From assembly GCA_905221605.1 (NCBI GenBank), contig CAJNDS010002665.1:124001-188000 (forward strand): a stretch of 64,000 nt of DNA, written 5' to 3'. This DNA is from Symbiodinium natans (taxonomy: Eukaryota; Sar; Dinophyceae; Suessiales; Symbiodiniaceae). The notes under the pieces were generated by a model, which had not been told where the DNA came from, made no database searches, and saw only the letters and a program-made list of their open reading frames with translations. Shown piece after piece: positions 29,501 through 38,816 of this stretch (position 1 is its first letter; each line of letters opens with the position of its first letter). The translations under genes were made by a program, and so were the position numbers.

Positions 29501-32500
29501 TTCCGAGGACTATTTTTAGGAACATTTTTCAGAGAACCCTAAACCCTAAACCCTAAACCGCTAAGCTTTCAGGGCCATCCCAGGAATGTATCTCACCTTC
29601 TGGCTGTGTCCACAAGGGTGGCAGACCGAAGCTACCACCCGAGGGTCGCCAGATTGAAGCTGCGTTTGAGCCAGGCAGAACAGGGTTTAGGGTTTAGGGT
29701 TTAGGGTTTAGGGTTTAGGGTTTAGGGTACACAGAAGGAGGTTTTCTGCGTTTCTGTGTGCAAATTCACCAAACTAAAAGGGGCGCTGTTTCCGGAACAG
29801 GCGTCCCCTGGATATGCCCCCCAAAATACTATACGAGTTATAGCCCTTATCCCGAAGGGTCCATGTACTTACATAATGTATACCTGGGCCCTAAAGCTAC
29901 TATATGGCAACCCGTCAGGTGAACTCCAAGCATATACTATGGTAGGTCCATTGTACCTCCCTTGTCAGGCGGCCAAAGAGAAGCGCCCCTTCCGGGTCAT
30001 TGTCATTGGGCCTTCGAACACCATTGGGAGAGGATGTAGTGGGCACCACCTGGGAAACGCGAAGGGACTTCGGTGGTCGGATGCCTTGCAGAACCTGTCG
30101 AACTACACAAGGAGCCCACCTGAGAGCCCCACATTCCCTCGTAACCCCGATACACCCTACCACCCGGCAGCCCCAGACGTAAACCCCATTCTCTGAAAAT
30201 GTAAAGTCCAAGCGGGCAAGGATGTACGGCTTAGTCAGCCCTGTTCTCTCTCTCTCTCTATCTATCTATATATATACATATATACATATATAGTATTAAA
30301 TATCTACCAGTATTATATTCTATATCTATATATATATATATATACATGATATTACATTATGTTGTATTATATTATATTCTATTATATTCTATTCTATTCT
30401 ATTATATTATATTATATTATATTATATTGCATATCATATTATATTACATTATATAATATTATATCATATTATATAATATTGCGTTATATGATATGATATT
30501 ATATTGCATTATATTATATGTAATCTAAGATAAAATACAACATTATGTATATATATACATGTATATATATATAATATGAGTATCTAATATGCAATATACT
30601 TGCATGCCTTAGAATGTGTGTATATATATACACAGACATACATATAGGCCGGGGGCTGCGCCCTCATGCAGCCAAAGGATCCCGTTGGCCCTGGCTGGTA
30701 TTTTTTTTTTTTTTGGGGGGGGGGGGGGGTGTTGGGTTTAGGGTTTAGGGTTTAGGGTTTCGGGTTTAGGGTTTAGGGTGCAGGGTGTCGGGCTTTCAGC
30801 TCTGAAGATTCAGCTGGGGCCACACAGATTCGTAAGGCCCAGAATACGAGGCCAAGGGGTGCAGACTCATGGAGTTTAGGGTTTAGGGGTTTCGGGTTTC
30901 GGGTTTGGGGTTTGGGGTTTAGGTCTAGCAAGCCTGGGGCTAGGATCGAGAAGCAAAAACATCTTGTGGCCAGGAGGTCCAACAGCTTCGTGTGCTGGAG
31001 GGCAAAGCCCAGGGCGAGAGCTTTTAGGGAGGTGGACGGTTTAGGGTTCAGGGTTTAGGTTTAAGGTTCATAGGGTTTACAGGGTTTACAGGGTTTTTCG
31101 GGTTTGTAGGTTTTAGGGGTTGGGGTTTAGGGACTCGGGTTTCGGGCCTCGGCCCAACTACAAAAACGAAGAATAGGCAAAAAGCCGCGGGGCCACTGTT
31201 GAGTGCCCGGCGCAATGGACCCCCATTCGGCAGCAAAACTTAGTATCCTCGAAAGAAATCACGTGGAAGTTAAACCCTGATCCCTGGACCCTAAACCCTG
31301 AACCCTAAACCCTGAACCCTAAGCCCAGGTTGCCCCTGCCCCCCTCCCGATCCAGGCCTGGGGCCTTTCGAGTCTCTGGGGGCTTCACACCGAAAAGCCC
31401 AATACCCCTTAATGAGGGAGCATGCCTTAAATCCTTCCAAGGAACCCTTTTTAATTTAAAGGGTATGCTCCTGAATGAACAAACATCCCTTGAAATATTA
31501 AGGATGATCCCTCTATAGTTTAAGGTTTATACCTTAGTTAAGGCGTAGAGGGCTCTCGGGGGCTGGCCCAGGAGGTAGGCTTGAACATAATTTTTAATTT
31601 CCCTAAACCCTAAACCCTAAGCCCTTTGTTACCCTTAGTCCTCTGTAGGGTCCTTATAAAGCCATAAACGTGTAAGGATGTATGGGGCCCCCGAGACCTG
31701 CGCCAGTCAAGTTAGCAGATTTTCAAGAGCCGTTTGAAACACGCGAAACAGTACTTAAGAACAAGCAAGATGCTTCTGCCAGGATGGGCTATTATACCCT
31801 ATAATCCCTTAACAGGCCCTTTACAGGGTGCATTATGGGGATTCTAAGGCCTAATAGCCCATCCTGGTGTAGGTTGTTTTCTCCAGACGGTTTGTGTGTG
31901 TGTAGTCTGCGCGTACTGTACGTATGGTGCGCGCTGTCCATGCGTATACGGTGCACTCGTGAGCGCAGACCGTGTGCACCGATCGTGCGTGCGTGAATTT
32001 GTCGAAAGCATTGCAAAACGATCTTTGTTGCATGCAAGCACGCGTGGTCTGCCTGCATGTACAGTGAGCGCGATTTACCGTACGCATCCGTACGCACGGC
32101 CTGCGTGCGCCCACAGTCCGTGATCACATGCACAGTATGCACACACCCGCCATGACAAACATAGGGAGGTGTCCGAAATTAGGGGTACCTTCTTGCGGTA
32201 CCCCTACTATCTGGGGGGTCTATATGACGGCTCGCCTATTTTCGTAAACAGCCAGCTAATTTCATCTTGAGAAACAATCAGGGATATGTATTCCCCTTCC
32301 TCCCCCATATAATCCTTATAAAGCCATAAAAGTTTAGTTCTTATAGGGCTCCCAAACCTACCCCAGCAGTGGCCGTTCAGCAAGCTTCATCAAGACCCCC
32401 AGGCTGTAGCCCACAAAGAGGATGCCGCATGCCAAGTGAGACCAAACTATCGGGAAAACTGAGGAAAATGACATAATGCCGTATGGGCAATGAGACGACT

Positions 32501-35500
32501 ATACAGTGAGGCCTGATTGGGTTGCGAGGCGCGCTCAGAACCGATGAGTTGTACCAGAGCACTTGCAAATGCATTCAGCTTTTGCCGGGCTCCCGCGCAG
32601 TGAGAGGCCGTACAACAGCCGCCCATCCAGAACACCAATAATGCTGTCTATGCTTATTGCTGTCTCTTCTGCATGTCTGCGCCAAAATTATTATAATTTT
32701 GGTGCAGACATGCAGAAGAGACATGCAGAAGAGACAGCAATAAGCATAGACAGCAGAGAGAGCCATCAAGTGTATTCGATCCACATGTCTGGCAACTCCC
32801 TGGCCCTAGCACTGTCTGTCCTTCAATTTATGAGTCAGTGACGCACGCAGCCAACCGCATACCCAAAGAGCCCAATACCCCTTGATTAATGAATATATAC
32901 CTTCATAGTTCAAGGTATACTCCTTATTTCGGCACATGTTACACTGCAATCTCTGAGTCTGTGGTCCCGCCTCGTGTCTCCCATGCTGCACGCTACAAGC
33001 ATGGCTCTTGCCCTAAACCCTACACCCTAAACCCTAAACCCTAAACCCTAACCCTAAACCCTAAACCCTAAACCCTGAACCCTGAACCTTAAACCCAAAC
33101 TCTCAAGCCAGCTTGCAGCCTGCTACCTCTCAGAGCCGTTTGTTGTGGTTTTTGGGTTTAGGTAGGGTTTAGGGTTTAGGGTTTAGGGTTTAGGGTTTAG
33201 AGCTTAGGGCTCAGGGTTTGGGGACTTTGCTCGAAGATCCTTAACCCTAGGCCCTGAACCCTGAAAAGCCGCAACTGCGTACCCACAGAGCCCAATACCC
33301 CCCCCTTAATTAAGGAATTTTCCCTATAACTTATAAAGGGATCCTTATTATTGCATTTAAGCCATGTTCCTGAATTACGAATTTACCCTAAGTTATAAAG
33401 CGATTCCTTATTTAGTTGATTTAAGGAGTATTCCTGTATTTAATAGGTGTATGTTGGGCTCTTTGGGTGGCAGGAGCCCCCTCCAGATGGAGGTCATCAA
33501 TGCGGCAGCGGGTGGCACCACCTTCTCCAGCGTATGGAGAGGGGATTAGGGTGAGGGTTTAGGGTTTAGGGTTTAGGATTTCGGGTGTAAGCTTTACTTG
33601 GAGGTTCATGGTACTACTTCTTCACCCAGTGATAACTGTACTTATAACCCAATTATAACCATGTTAGAGCACCTAAGGGGGGCTTATAAGTGTGTGATAA
33701 GTGCAGTCATAACTGGGTGATAAGTACCATGAACCTTCAAGTAGGGGTTTCTGAAAATCGTAACCTAGTTGAGGCAGGCTTCGCGGCATTCCTTTACCCT
33801 CCCAGGGGTAGTAGCCTGCAACAAGACACTCCAACAAACGGCCCTGAATCCTATAAACCCTAAACCCTAAACCCTTAAAAAGCCCAGCTTGAACCCATAA
33901 ACCCCAAACGAATGTTGGAGGACCCGACTTCGGCCCTTATTCACTTTTTTTAAAGGGTTTAAGTTCCAGTAGAAGCTCTTTAAGCCAAGAGCGGTACCTC
34001 TATGTCTGTATTCCTAGACCCTAAAACTCTTCTTCCTTACCTTTGATTTTGGGGTTCAGGCTGTTGGGTTTATCAAGTTTAGGGCCCAAAATCTGTTTTT
34101 GTGTTGGAGTTCCCAACGCCGCTTTGAGAAGTAGTCGGAATTAGGGTGGATCTGTCAGGGTCTTGCGGTTGCATTCAACATCTGATGTGCAAAACATACG
34201 GAAACATATGTCTCTGTAAGAAGAGTTGAGATTATGGGATCTGCAGCTGCTCGAACATGATGGAAAACAGTAGCAAAGCCAGTGTGGGAAGTTTTGGGAG
34301 AAAGGACCCAGATGCTGAGACCACACCTGAAGGAGCGGGGTTTGGGTGCAGGCTTCGAGTGTTCCTCAACCCCGGTTTGGGTTTAGGGTTTAGGGTTGAG
34401 GGTTGAGGGTTGAGGGTTTAGGGTTTAGGGTTTAGGGTTTAGGGTTTCGGGCTTCAGTTGTTCAGGTTTGGGACTTTGAGCATTGCACGGCTTAGGGTTT
34501 GGGATTCCAGTTTAGGGTTCAGGGTTGCACGGTAAGATTACACTAGAGGAAGGACCCTGAATGACCCGAAGCCTATATGGGGTTGTATTCTTATACGTTG
34601 GGATGGGTCTGCTCAAGGGTGCTTTTTGAGGGGTCCAGGAAAAAGGAAGCCTTTCCGTCCCTGCTAGCATCCCTGAAGACAGTTTCTACTTGGATGTTCG
34701 TGGTACATACTAACCCAAATTATTCCTGTACCATGCTAGAGCACTTAAGCCACTTATAGGTGGGTTACAAGTACAGCTATCACTGTGTTACAAGTACCAT
34801 GAACCTCCAAGTAGGACTTAGGGTACAACAGGACTCCATCGACCTCGTGGCCGTTGACTTCACTCTCACATCTTCAGACAAAATGGTGAATTCACGCGCC
34901 GTCACTGCCATGCTCAACTATTTGCAAAAAAATTGGGAGCCGGCACCTGCAGTGCTTTTCCTTGAGACGTTTACTGGGAATGCCATGCACATCATGGGGC
35001 GCGTGTCGGAAAAACCCGATGCTTGCAGCTTCGCCGGCAGGGATCTGCAGACCACCGATCCTTTCTACCCGGTCCTGGCGGCCTTGCAAATCCCCATGGT
35101 AAGCTACGTGGTAGCCCAGTGGTACCCTATACCCTTTTTTGGGTTCTGGCTTCCCTAAGAAGTAAACCAACCCATAAAAAGGGGTGCCCTGAGAAAGATG
35201 GTTACTGGGCTACCAAGGCTATGCGGACATGGCTTGCGCCATGCCAGCGTTGGGTCGGGGCAGCAAGAGCAAAAACAACGTCCCTTTCCTCTACACCTAC
35301 GTCAGCGAGGCTGATCATCACTACGGCTGCGGGGTTCACTTCATCCAGGCCAGAACGTGAAGCTGCAAAAGCCCTACAATTACTAGGACCCAGAGTAAGG
35401 CCCTTAGTCCCTTTTTTTTGAGGGGGGGGGGGGGGGGGGGCGGTGTAGGTTCTCTTCTGAGGCCCTTGACAGCCAAAAGGGGCACCCTCTTGTTCTGGGT

Positions 35501-38500
35501 TACTTTTGGGTCTAGATTGCTACGTCCTCAACCCGCCAGGCCCAGAGCATCCACGTCTTTCTACACAAGCTGCTACACGATTCCTGCATCGAGCCCAAGC
35601 TGAGAGTTTAGGGTTTAGGGTTTAAGGTTTAGAGTTTAGGTTTGGGGTTTAGGGTTTTGGGCTGAGCCTATCACCCAAAACCCTAGACCCCCAACCCTAA
35701 ACCCGAATATTTCGAACTGCAGGCGGTTCACACAAAGTTGAAGCAAAGCCAAAACCCTAAAGGCTTGCTAGACCCTAAAGTCAGAGCTATTATTTGGGAG
35801 GCTCCCCCCTATACTAGCAGTCCTTGATGGGGATTGTAGGGGTACTATAATCCCTATTAGGGACTGTTAGTAAATAGGGAGAACAGCCCAAGCTATTCTG
35901 ATAATTCGGATGTATTTTCAATTCTGAAGCGGATCACTACTTTTTCTGTGAATTCGTTGCATTTTGTTAGGATTAAGATCGATTAACAGGGTTTAGGGTT
36001 TGGGGTTTGGGGTTTGGGGTTTGGGGTTTGGGGTTTGGGGTTTAGGGTCACCAAATCCTACATACCAACTTGACCCTACTGCAACCCTGACCTCAGGAAG
36101 GCTACCAGGCAACCCTGTCCACCGCCGCCGCGGAAGATGCGGCAATGCAGCAACTACAGGCGCAAAACCTGTCGCAGGTGGAGCGGTGCCAGACGGACTT
36201 GCTCCCAGACTTAATTCATTTCTACACCCTGTATCCTTAAGCCCACAGCCAATGTTCAAAATCGCGGATCAGAGACTGAGGGTTTAGGGTTTACGGTTTA
36301 GGCGAACCTAGGATCAGAGATCTAGAGCCAACATCCTGTTTCACATTCAGTCTTGCTTGGGAGCTTTGGGGGCAAAGGATTTGGGACCTGCGGATTTGTA
36401 AGCTCGGGGGTGGCAAGGGACCGGCGTAGCTAGCATGCTTCAGATTCAACATGCTCTGCATACCTGCTCTTACTTCCTTAGTAGTAAGTAGAGTAGCTAA
36501 CCTTTAACCTTTTTGGGTTAATATATTCCCCTTATATTCCCAAAGGTTAACCTTTAAAACCCCTAGGTACTGGACAACTAAGCTTCACATGTACTTGTGT
36601 GTTGTTTTCGCTGTGGTCGTTGTCATTGTCCGCGTCGTCGTGGCACAATTGTTGAGGTTGTTCCAGTTATTGCGGCGGTGGCGGTGGTGGTGTTGTGGTA
36701 GTCGTCGTTGTCTGTTGTTTAAGCTTGCTCATCCATTCTGCAACAAGCACAAGTGCTTAGGGGTTACTGAGGGCACAGGGTGTTCCGCACCCACACAACC
36801 GTGGTTTAAGGTTTAGGGATACATGAATCGTATATACAATATCTTAATGTAGCTTCTTCCCCTGAAAACCCTGTATATATACATATATGTATATATCTTT
36901 ATATACATATATATATAGATTCATCCAAGTTCTTCTCCTACGCCCTCAACCCTACACCCTGTAAACCCCGAAACTTACTTCGCCTTTAGTTCAACTTCAA
37001 GCTTTTTGGGTTTTCTTATTTCGTAGGAATAGTACAGTTTAACCTTTGCTTTCCCCTTGGTTATTGGAGAAGTATGTAAACCCCCTGATCAGGCAGTCCT
37101 TTTTGTCCCTACACCCTAAACCCTAAACCCTAAACCCTCAACCCTCAACCCTCAACCCTCAACCCTAAACCCTAAACCCTAAACCCTAAACCCAGGCAGT
37201 CCTTTCTGTCCTACCTGGACCACCGGGGCTTCCCGGCGCTCGTCGGGCCGTCGTCCACCTGGCTCTTCGGGGCGGACAGCCGGGCAAAGTACGGCTGGAT
37301 TGCGAACTGGAAGCCCCAAGGTGCACCTTAGGTTTAGGGTTTAGGGTTTAGGGTTTAGGGTTTAGGGGTTTAGGGTTTAGGGTTTAGGGTTTAGGGTTTA
37401 GGGTTCTATATCAGTGTTTCGGGGCCCAACGCAAAAGGAGGCCTAAACTCTAAACCATCAAGACAAGTCTTTTTTGGGCCGTATCTGAAACCTGATTTCG
37501 TAGATTAAACCCTCAGCCCTGCACACTTCTGTCAACTTTCAAGCCCCTAAGTGCCATCTGGCTTCCGGTGGGGCTGGGGTGGGGGTCCCTAAACCCTGAA
37601 CGCTGCACGCTGAACCTGAAGCCCTGAACCCTAAACCCTAAAATCCCTCAAGCGCGATCCCCATGAAGGTAACCAGACTGGGAATCAGACGGATGCGCCT
37701 GGGCTCCCCCAGAGCCCTAAGCGGGGAGCTGCGCGTCTGGCTTCGATTTAGGGGGGTTTAGGGGGTTTAGGGTTTGGGGTTTAGGGTTTGGGCTTTGTTT
37801 TTTGGGCGGTGTAGGGGGTTTAGGGGGTTTAGGGGGGTTTAGGGGGTTTAGGGTGTTTAGGGGGTTTGGGGTGTTTGGAGGATTTGGAGGGTTTAGGAAT
37901 TTTGTTTGTATTTTGTTTTGGGCGGCGGTGGGTAATATACCTTCTACCCCATTGGGAACCTTCAAATGATTTCGAGTCTGTTCCTTAGTTAAGTGGGGCA
38001 TTGGGCTCTGTGGAGTTTTACGTATGGGGTCTAATTCTGTAGGGTGCAGAGTTTAGGGTTGTTTTGTCTAGGTTGGCTTTGGGATAGTACATATTTTCCT
38101 TATTTGGGTTGATCGGGGGGCCTACATACAATTATTTTGCAAAGGGCGTCAGGTTTAATTACAGGCCAAGCAAGTTATGCTGTTTTGGGATGTAGGGAGA
38201 TCCCCAGTTTAGGCGTGTCACTTGGCGTTTGGCAAAAAGCGGAGTGGCAAGCTCGGTCCTAAAGGGGCAGCCGAGGACCCACTATGCTCAGTTCGACGAC
38301 CTCCCAGCCACGGACATCGTCTTCATCATCCACCTGAAAATCGGCGGGGTGTTGGTTGCTTGGCTTTCTTCTGGCGGGCTCTTGGGGCTTTAACCTTTTC
38401 GGTTTATGTAGAAACTACAATAAGGAGCCTAAGCGTTGGACTTTTAGGAGGGGTTCAGAAGTCAGCCAAGGTTGAGTATCTCTCGACCTACAACAACATT

Positions 38501-38716
38501 GGCTCTGCAAGCTGCCAGATAGAAGACTTGTCAGGAAGGATCATCAGCCCAGTTTCACGGCTGAACGGTCTCTGGGACAAACACATGTCCATGTCCAGCC
38601 AAGCGACTTTTTTCGCGAACATGACGCAGCTGGCGCGCGACTCTAAAGGCATTGCCGCATTCCGGTGTCGGAGTGAAGGCAAGAAGTTTAAGATACTCTC
38701 CATTTCGAGCTGCTGA
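26502..38716 (+). CDS. SGNH/GDSL-like hydrolase gene, copy 1 (multi-exon)
   Basis: Exons by eye: 26502-26597, 28160-28292, 29357-29475, 29584-29683, 29969-30112, 33474-33539, 34832-35102, 35218-35348, 35540-35599, 36097-36213, 37196-37320, 38271-38354, 38471-38716. The protein starts with a hydrophobic anchor. It then has IVIGPSNTIGRGCSG (position of the nucleophilic Ser block), VINAAAGGTTF (block with the oxyanion-type Asn/Gly), DLVAVDFTLT, PAVLFLETF, ALQIPMVSYAD, and HHYGCGVHF (His block). A GW-containing linker and a C-terminal beta-sandwich-like segment with EYLSTYNNIGSA and GLWDKHMSMSS follow. This order resembles SGNH-fold esterase-like proteins; the GDS motif is GPS here and the GxND block is not recognisable, so activity is uncertain. 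Copy 2 is at 40730-54952. Confidence 0.65.
27479..27504. repeat. Poly-C run
   Basis: About 26 C residues in intron 1 of copy 1. Confidence 0.9.
27625..27713. mobile_element. Family D inverted-repeat element (D1)
   Basis: CCAGGATGGGCGATTATACC start and CCTAATAGCCCATCCTGG end, 89 bp. Almost identical to 31779-31867, with about four mismatches. Recent amplification is likely. Confidence 0.85.
27760..28000. repeat. CCA/CAT-rich low-complexity tract
   Basis: CACCATCGCCAC-type repeats. Open frames (His/Thr/Pro-rich) on both strands are composition artefacts. It occupies intron 1 of copy 1, where copy 2 holds several exon-like islands. Confidence 0.7.
28160..28292 (+). CDS. Copy 1 exon 2
   Basis: CACAG|G acceptor; reads VSANDSNQSVGRSNQSLARA, then ending PESFLWGWDQACHV. 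Donor TCG|GTGAGC. The second half is conserved in copy 2 (45141-45220); the Asn/Ser-rich first half is not. Confidence 0.65.
28680..28951. repeat. Long TTTAGGG array
   Basis: About 38 units, interrupted once near 28785-28810. The longest homogeneous heptamer array here, inside an intron of copy 1. Confidence 0.95.
29357..29475 (+). CDS. Copy 1 exon 3
   Basis: Reads GAERDRKPKTENPEQLRKDE then ACEVFLASEMFSNL. Copy 2 has DEACEVFLASKMFPSL in the same frame. Upstream lie CCCTATGAAC/CCCTATAAAC repeat variants. Confidence 0.6.
29476..29583 (+). mobile_element. Family P intron with CCCTAAA insert
   Basis: CCCTTATTGGGCTTAGGGC...TTTTTCAGAG, then a short CCCTAAA run, then CTTTCAGGGCCATCCCAG. The same intron in copy 2 (45738-46077) has a CCCTAAA/CCCCTAAA array of about 240 bp at this point. 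Related sequence at 19370-19440 and 40057-40235. Confidence 0.6.
29584..29683 (+). CDS. Copy 1 exon 4
   Basis: 100 bp, CAG|G start, reads NVSHLLAVSTRVADRSYHPR then VARLKLRLSQAEQ. Versus copy 2 at least six changes are synonymous and one changes His to Gln, indicating selection on this frame. CCCTAAA upstream; TTTAGGG directly at the donor (CAG|GGTTTAGGG). Confidence 0.8.
29851..29966. mobile_element. Family B element (B2)
   Basis: CCCGAAGGGTCCATGTACTT start; the 3' end TAGGTCCATTGTACC is diverged. The exon 5 acceptor follows at once (TTGTCAG|GCGGCC). Confidence 0.65.
29969..30112 (+). CDS. Copy 1 exon 5 (Ser-block)
   Basis: AAKEKRPFRVIVIGPSNTIG RGCSGHHLGNAKGLRWSDAL QNLSNYTR. Versus copy 2, changes fall mostly at third positions, including a TCT/AGT serine swap, so this frame is under selection. 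GPSNTIG sits where GDSL enzymes carry the nucleophilic serine. Confidence 0.8.
30240..30650. repeat. AT-rich tract
   Basis: TCTCTC, then TATATA, TTATATTATA and TTCTATTATA tracts; no coding sequence. Intronic in copy 1 and absent from copy 2. Confidence 0.85.
31391..31560. mobile_element. Family E element (E2)
   Basis: CGAAAAGCCCAATACCCCTT start; GGCGTAGAGGGCTCTCGGG end, with TTAAGG-type inner repeats. Confidence 0.6.
31573..31700. mobile_element. Family M element
   Basis: GGTAGGCTTGAACATAATTT start; CCTTATAAAGCCATAAACGT inside. Relatives at 32278-32366, 45284-45391 and 46353-46505, the last two ending near AAACCTACC or AAACCCC. Confidence 0.55.
31779..31867. mobile_element. Family D element (D2)
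   Basis: CCAGGATGGGCTATTATACC start; CCTAATAGCCCATCCTGG end. Near-identical to D1. Confidence 0.85.
31868..32160. other. CG/TG/CA-rich alternating tract
   Basis: Dense GTGCG, GCGTG and ACGCA steps over about 290 bp, with no telomere-like units. Several frames are open in both directions, probably by composition. Found only in copy 1. Confidence 0.6.
32644..32753. mobile_element. Near-perfect palindrome, possible MITE
   Basis: CTGTCTATGCTTATTGCTGT at the left and its reverse complement at the right, with arms of about 50 bp meeting at AAAATTATTATAATTTT. A 13-bp ATGCAGAAGAGAC repeat breaks the right arm. It differs from all other families here. Confidence 0.75.
33281..33470 (+). mobile_element. 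Family E element immediately before exon 6 (E4)
   Basis: ACCCACAGAGCCCAATACCC start; TTGGGCTCTTTGGGTGG end; the exon acceptor CAG follows directly. In copy 2 a CCCTAAA array occupies this place. Confidence 0.75.
33474..33539 (+). CDS. Copy 1 exon 6
   Basis: SPLQMEVINAAAGGTTFSSV W. NAAxGGTT matches the SGNH oxyanion block. Copy 2 has VINEALGATTFYNIW. Confidence 0.75.
33595..33743. mobile_element. Family A element (A5)
   Basis: TACTTGGAGGTTCATGGTAC start; GTACCATGAACCTTCAAGTA end; 149 bp; long pairing arms with TATAACTGTACTTATAACCC. Confidence 0.85.
34687..34813. mobile_element. Family A element (A6)
   Basis: TACTTGGATGTTCGTGGTAC start; GTACCATGAACCTCCAAGTA end. Exon 7 begins 18 bp after it. 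Confidence 0.8.
34832..35102 (+). CDS. Copy 1 exon 7 (271 bp)
   Basis: CAACAG|GACTCC acceptor. Reads DSIDLVAVDFTLTSSDKMVN, then PAPAVLFLETFTGNAMHIMG, and ends ALQIPMV. Copy 2 exon 7 is also exactly 271 bp despite one codon gained and one lost. DLVAVDF...PAVLF is the central SGNH beta-strand region. Confidence 0.85.
35103..35217 (+). mobile_element. Family H introner, 115-bp GC-AG intron
   Basis: GCTACGTGGTAGCCCAG...CTGGGCTACCAAG. The TIRs GGTAGCCCAGT / ACTGGGCTACC are perfect over 11 bp. GCTACG before and GCTATG after are a probable target-site duplication. Removal restores VSYADMAC in frame. Copies at 50337-50621 (with insert) and 59718-59833. Confidence 0.8.
35218..35348 (+). CDS. Copy 1 exon 8 (His block)
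   Basis: YADMACAMPALGRGSKSKNN then VPFLYTYVSEADHHYGCGVH FIQ. It ends ATCCAG before a GC donor. DHHYGCGVH is where the catalytic His block would be. Confidence 0.8.
35349..35539 (+). mobile_element. GC-AG intron containing a family I introner
   Basis: GCCAGAACG...CGCCAG. A 7-bp duplication CCAGGCC flanks it. The element (35383-35515) has CTAGGACCCAGAGTAA and TTACTTTTGGGTCTAG ends plus a poly-G run. Confidence 0.7.
35540..35599 (+). CDS. Copy 1 exon 9
   Basis: AQSIHVFLHKLLHDSCIEP. Copy 2 reads AQSVHAFLHKLLRDSCIEP; two CTA/CTG changes are synonymous. The exact donor is unclear. Confidence 0.65.
35796..35889. mobile_element. Family C element (C5)
   Basis: GGGAGGCTCCCCCCTATAC start; TAGGGAGAACAGCCC end; GACTGTTAGT / ACTAGCAGTC inner pair. 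Confidence 0.7.
36097..36213 (+). CDS. Copy 1 exon 10 (39 codons)
   Basis: EGYQATLSTAAAEDAAMQQL then QAQNLSQVERCQTDLLPDL. Copy 2 aligns over exactly 39 codons; similarity ends at the same point in both. Confidence 0.8.
37196..37320 (+). CDS. Copy 1 exon 11 (125 bp)
   Basis: QSFLSYLDHRGFPALVGPSS then TWLFGADSRAKYGWIANWKP Q. The acceptor lies in telomeric repeat (CCCTAAACCCAG|G). The donor CAAG|GTGCAC is followed at once by TTTAGGG repeats. Copy 2 has the same arrangement. Confidence 0.85.
38271..38716 (+). CDS. Copy 1 last exon, split by a 116-bp introner
   Basis: THYAQFDDLPATDIVFIIHL ... IGGVLV, then after the insert EYLSTYNNIGSASCQIEDLS ... GLWDKHMSMSSQ ... ILSISSC and TGA at 38714. Reads as a C-terminal beta-sandwich. 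Without removing 38355-38470 the frame ends early. Confidence 0.85.
38355..38470 (+). mobile_element. 116-bp introner absent from copy 2
   Basis: GTTG[CTTGGCTTTCTTCTG...CAGAAGTCAGCCAAG]GTTG: 4-bp target duplication, TIRs CTTGGC/GCCAAG extending imperfectly to about 15 bp, GT start and AG end. Copy 2 reads GTGTTGGTTGAG straight through. Confidence 0.9.
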
Positions 38717-38816
38717 CCCAAACAGCTTAATGCCCTTTTAGCTAAGAAATATACCTTAAACCATATAGGGGTCTAGACTATGATTTAAGGTATGTTCCGT
38801 GCTGAAAAGATATCGG

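Noticed and set aside
31792-32142. Overlapping minus-strand frames in the CG/TG tract
   Set aside because: Several frames are open at once on both strands, as expected from composition, and one runs into a family D element.
34141-34326. Minus-strand Cys/Ser-rich frame, or a + exon at 34159-34215 with donor CTCT|GTAAGA
   Set aside because: No counterpart found in copy 2 for either reading, so neither is called.
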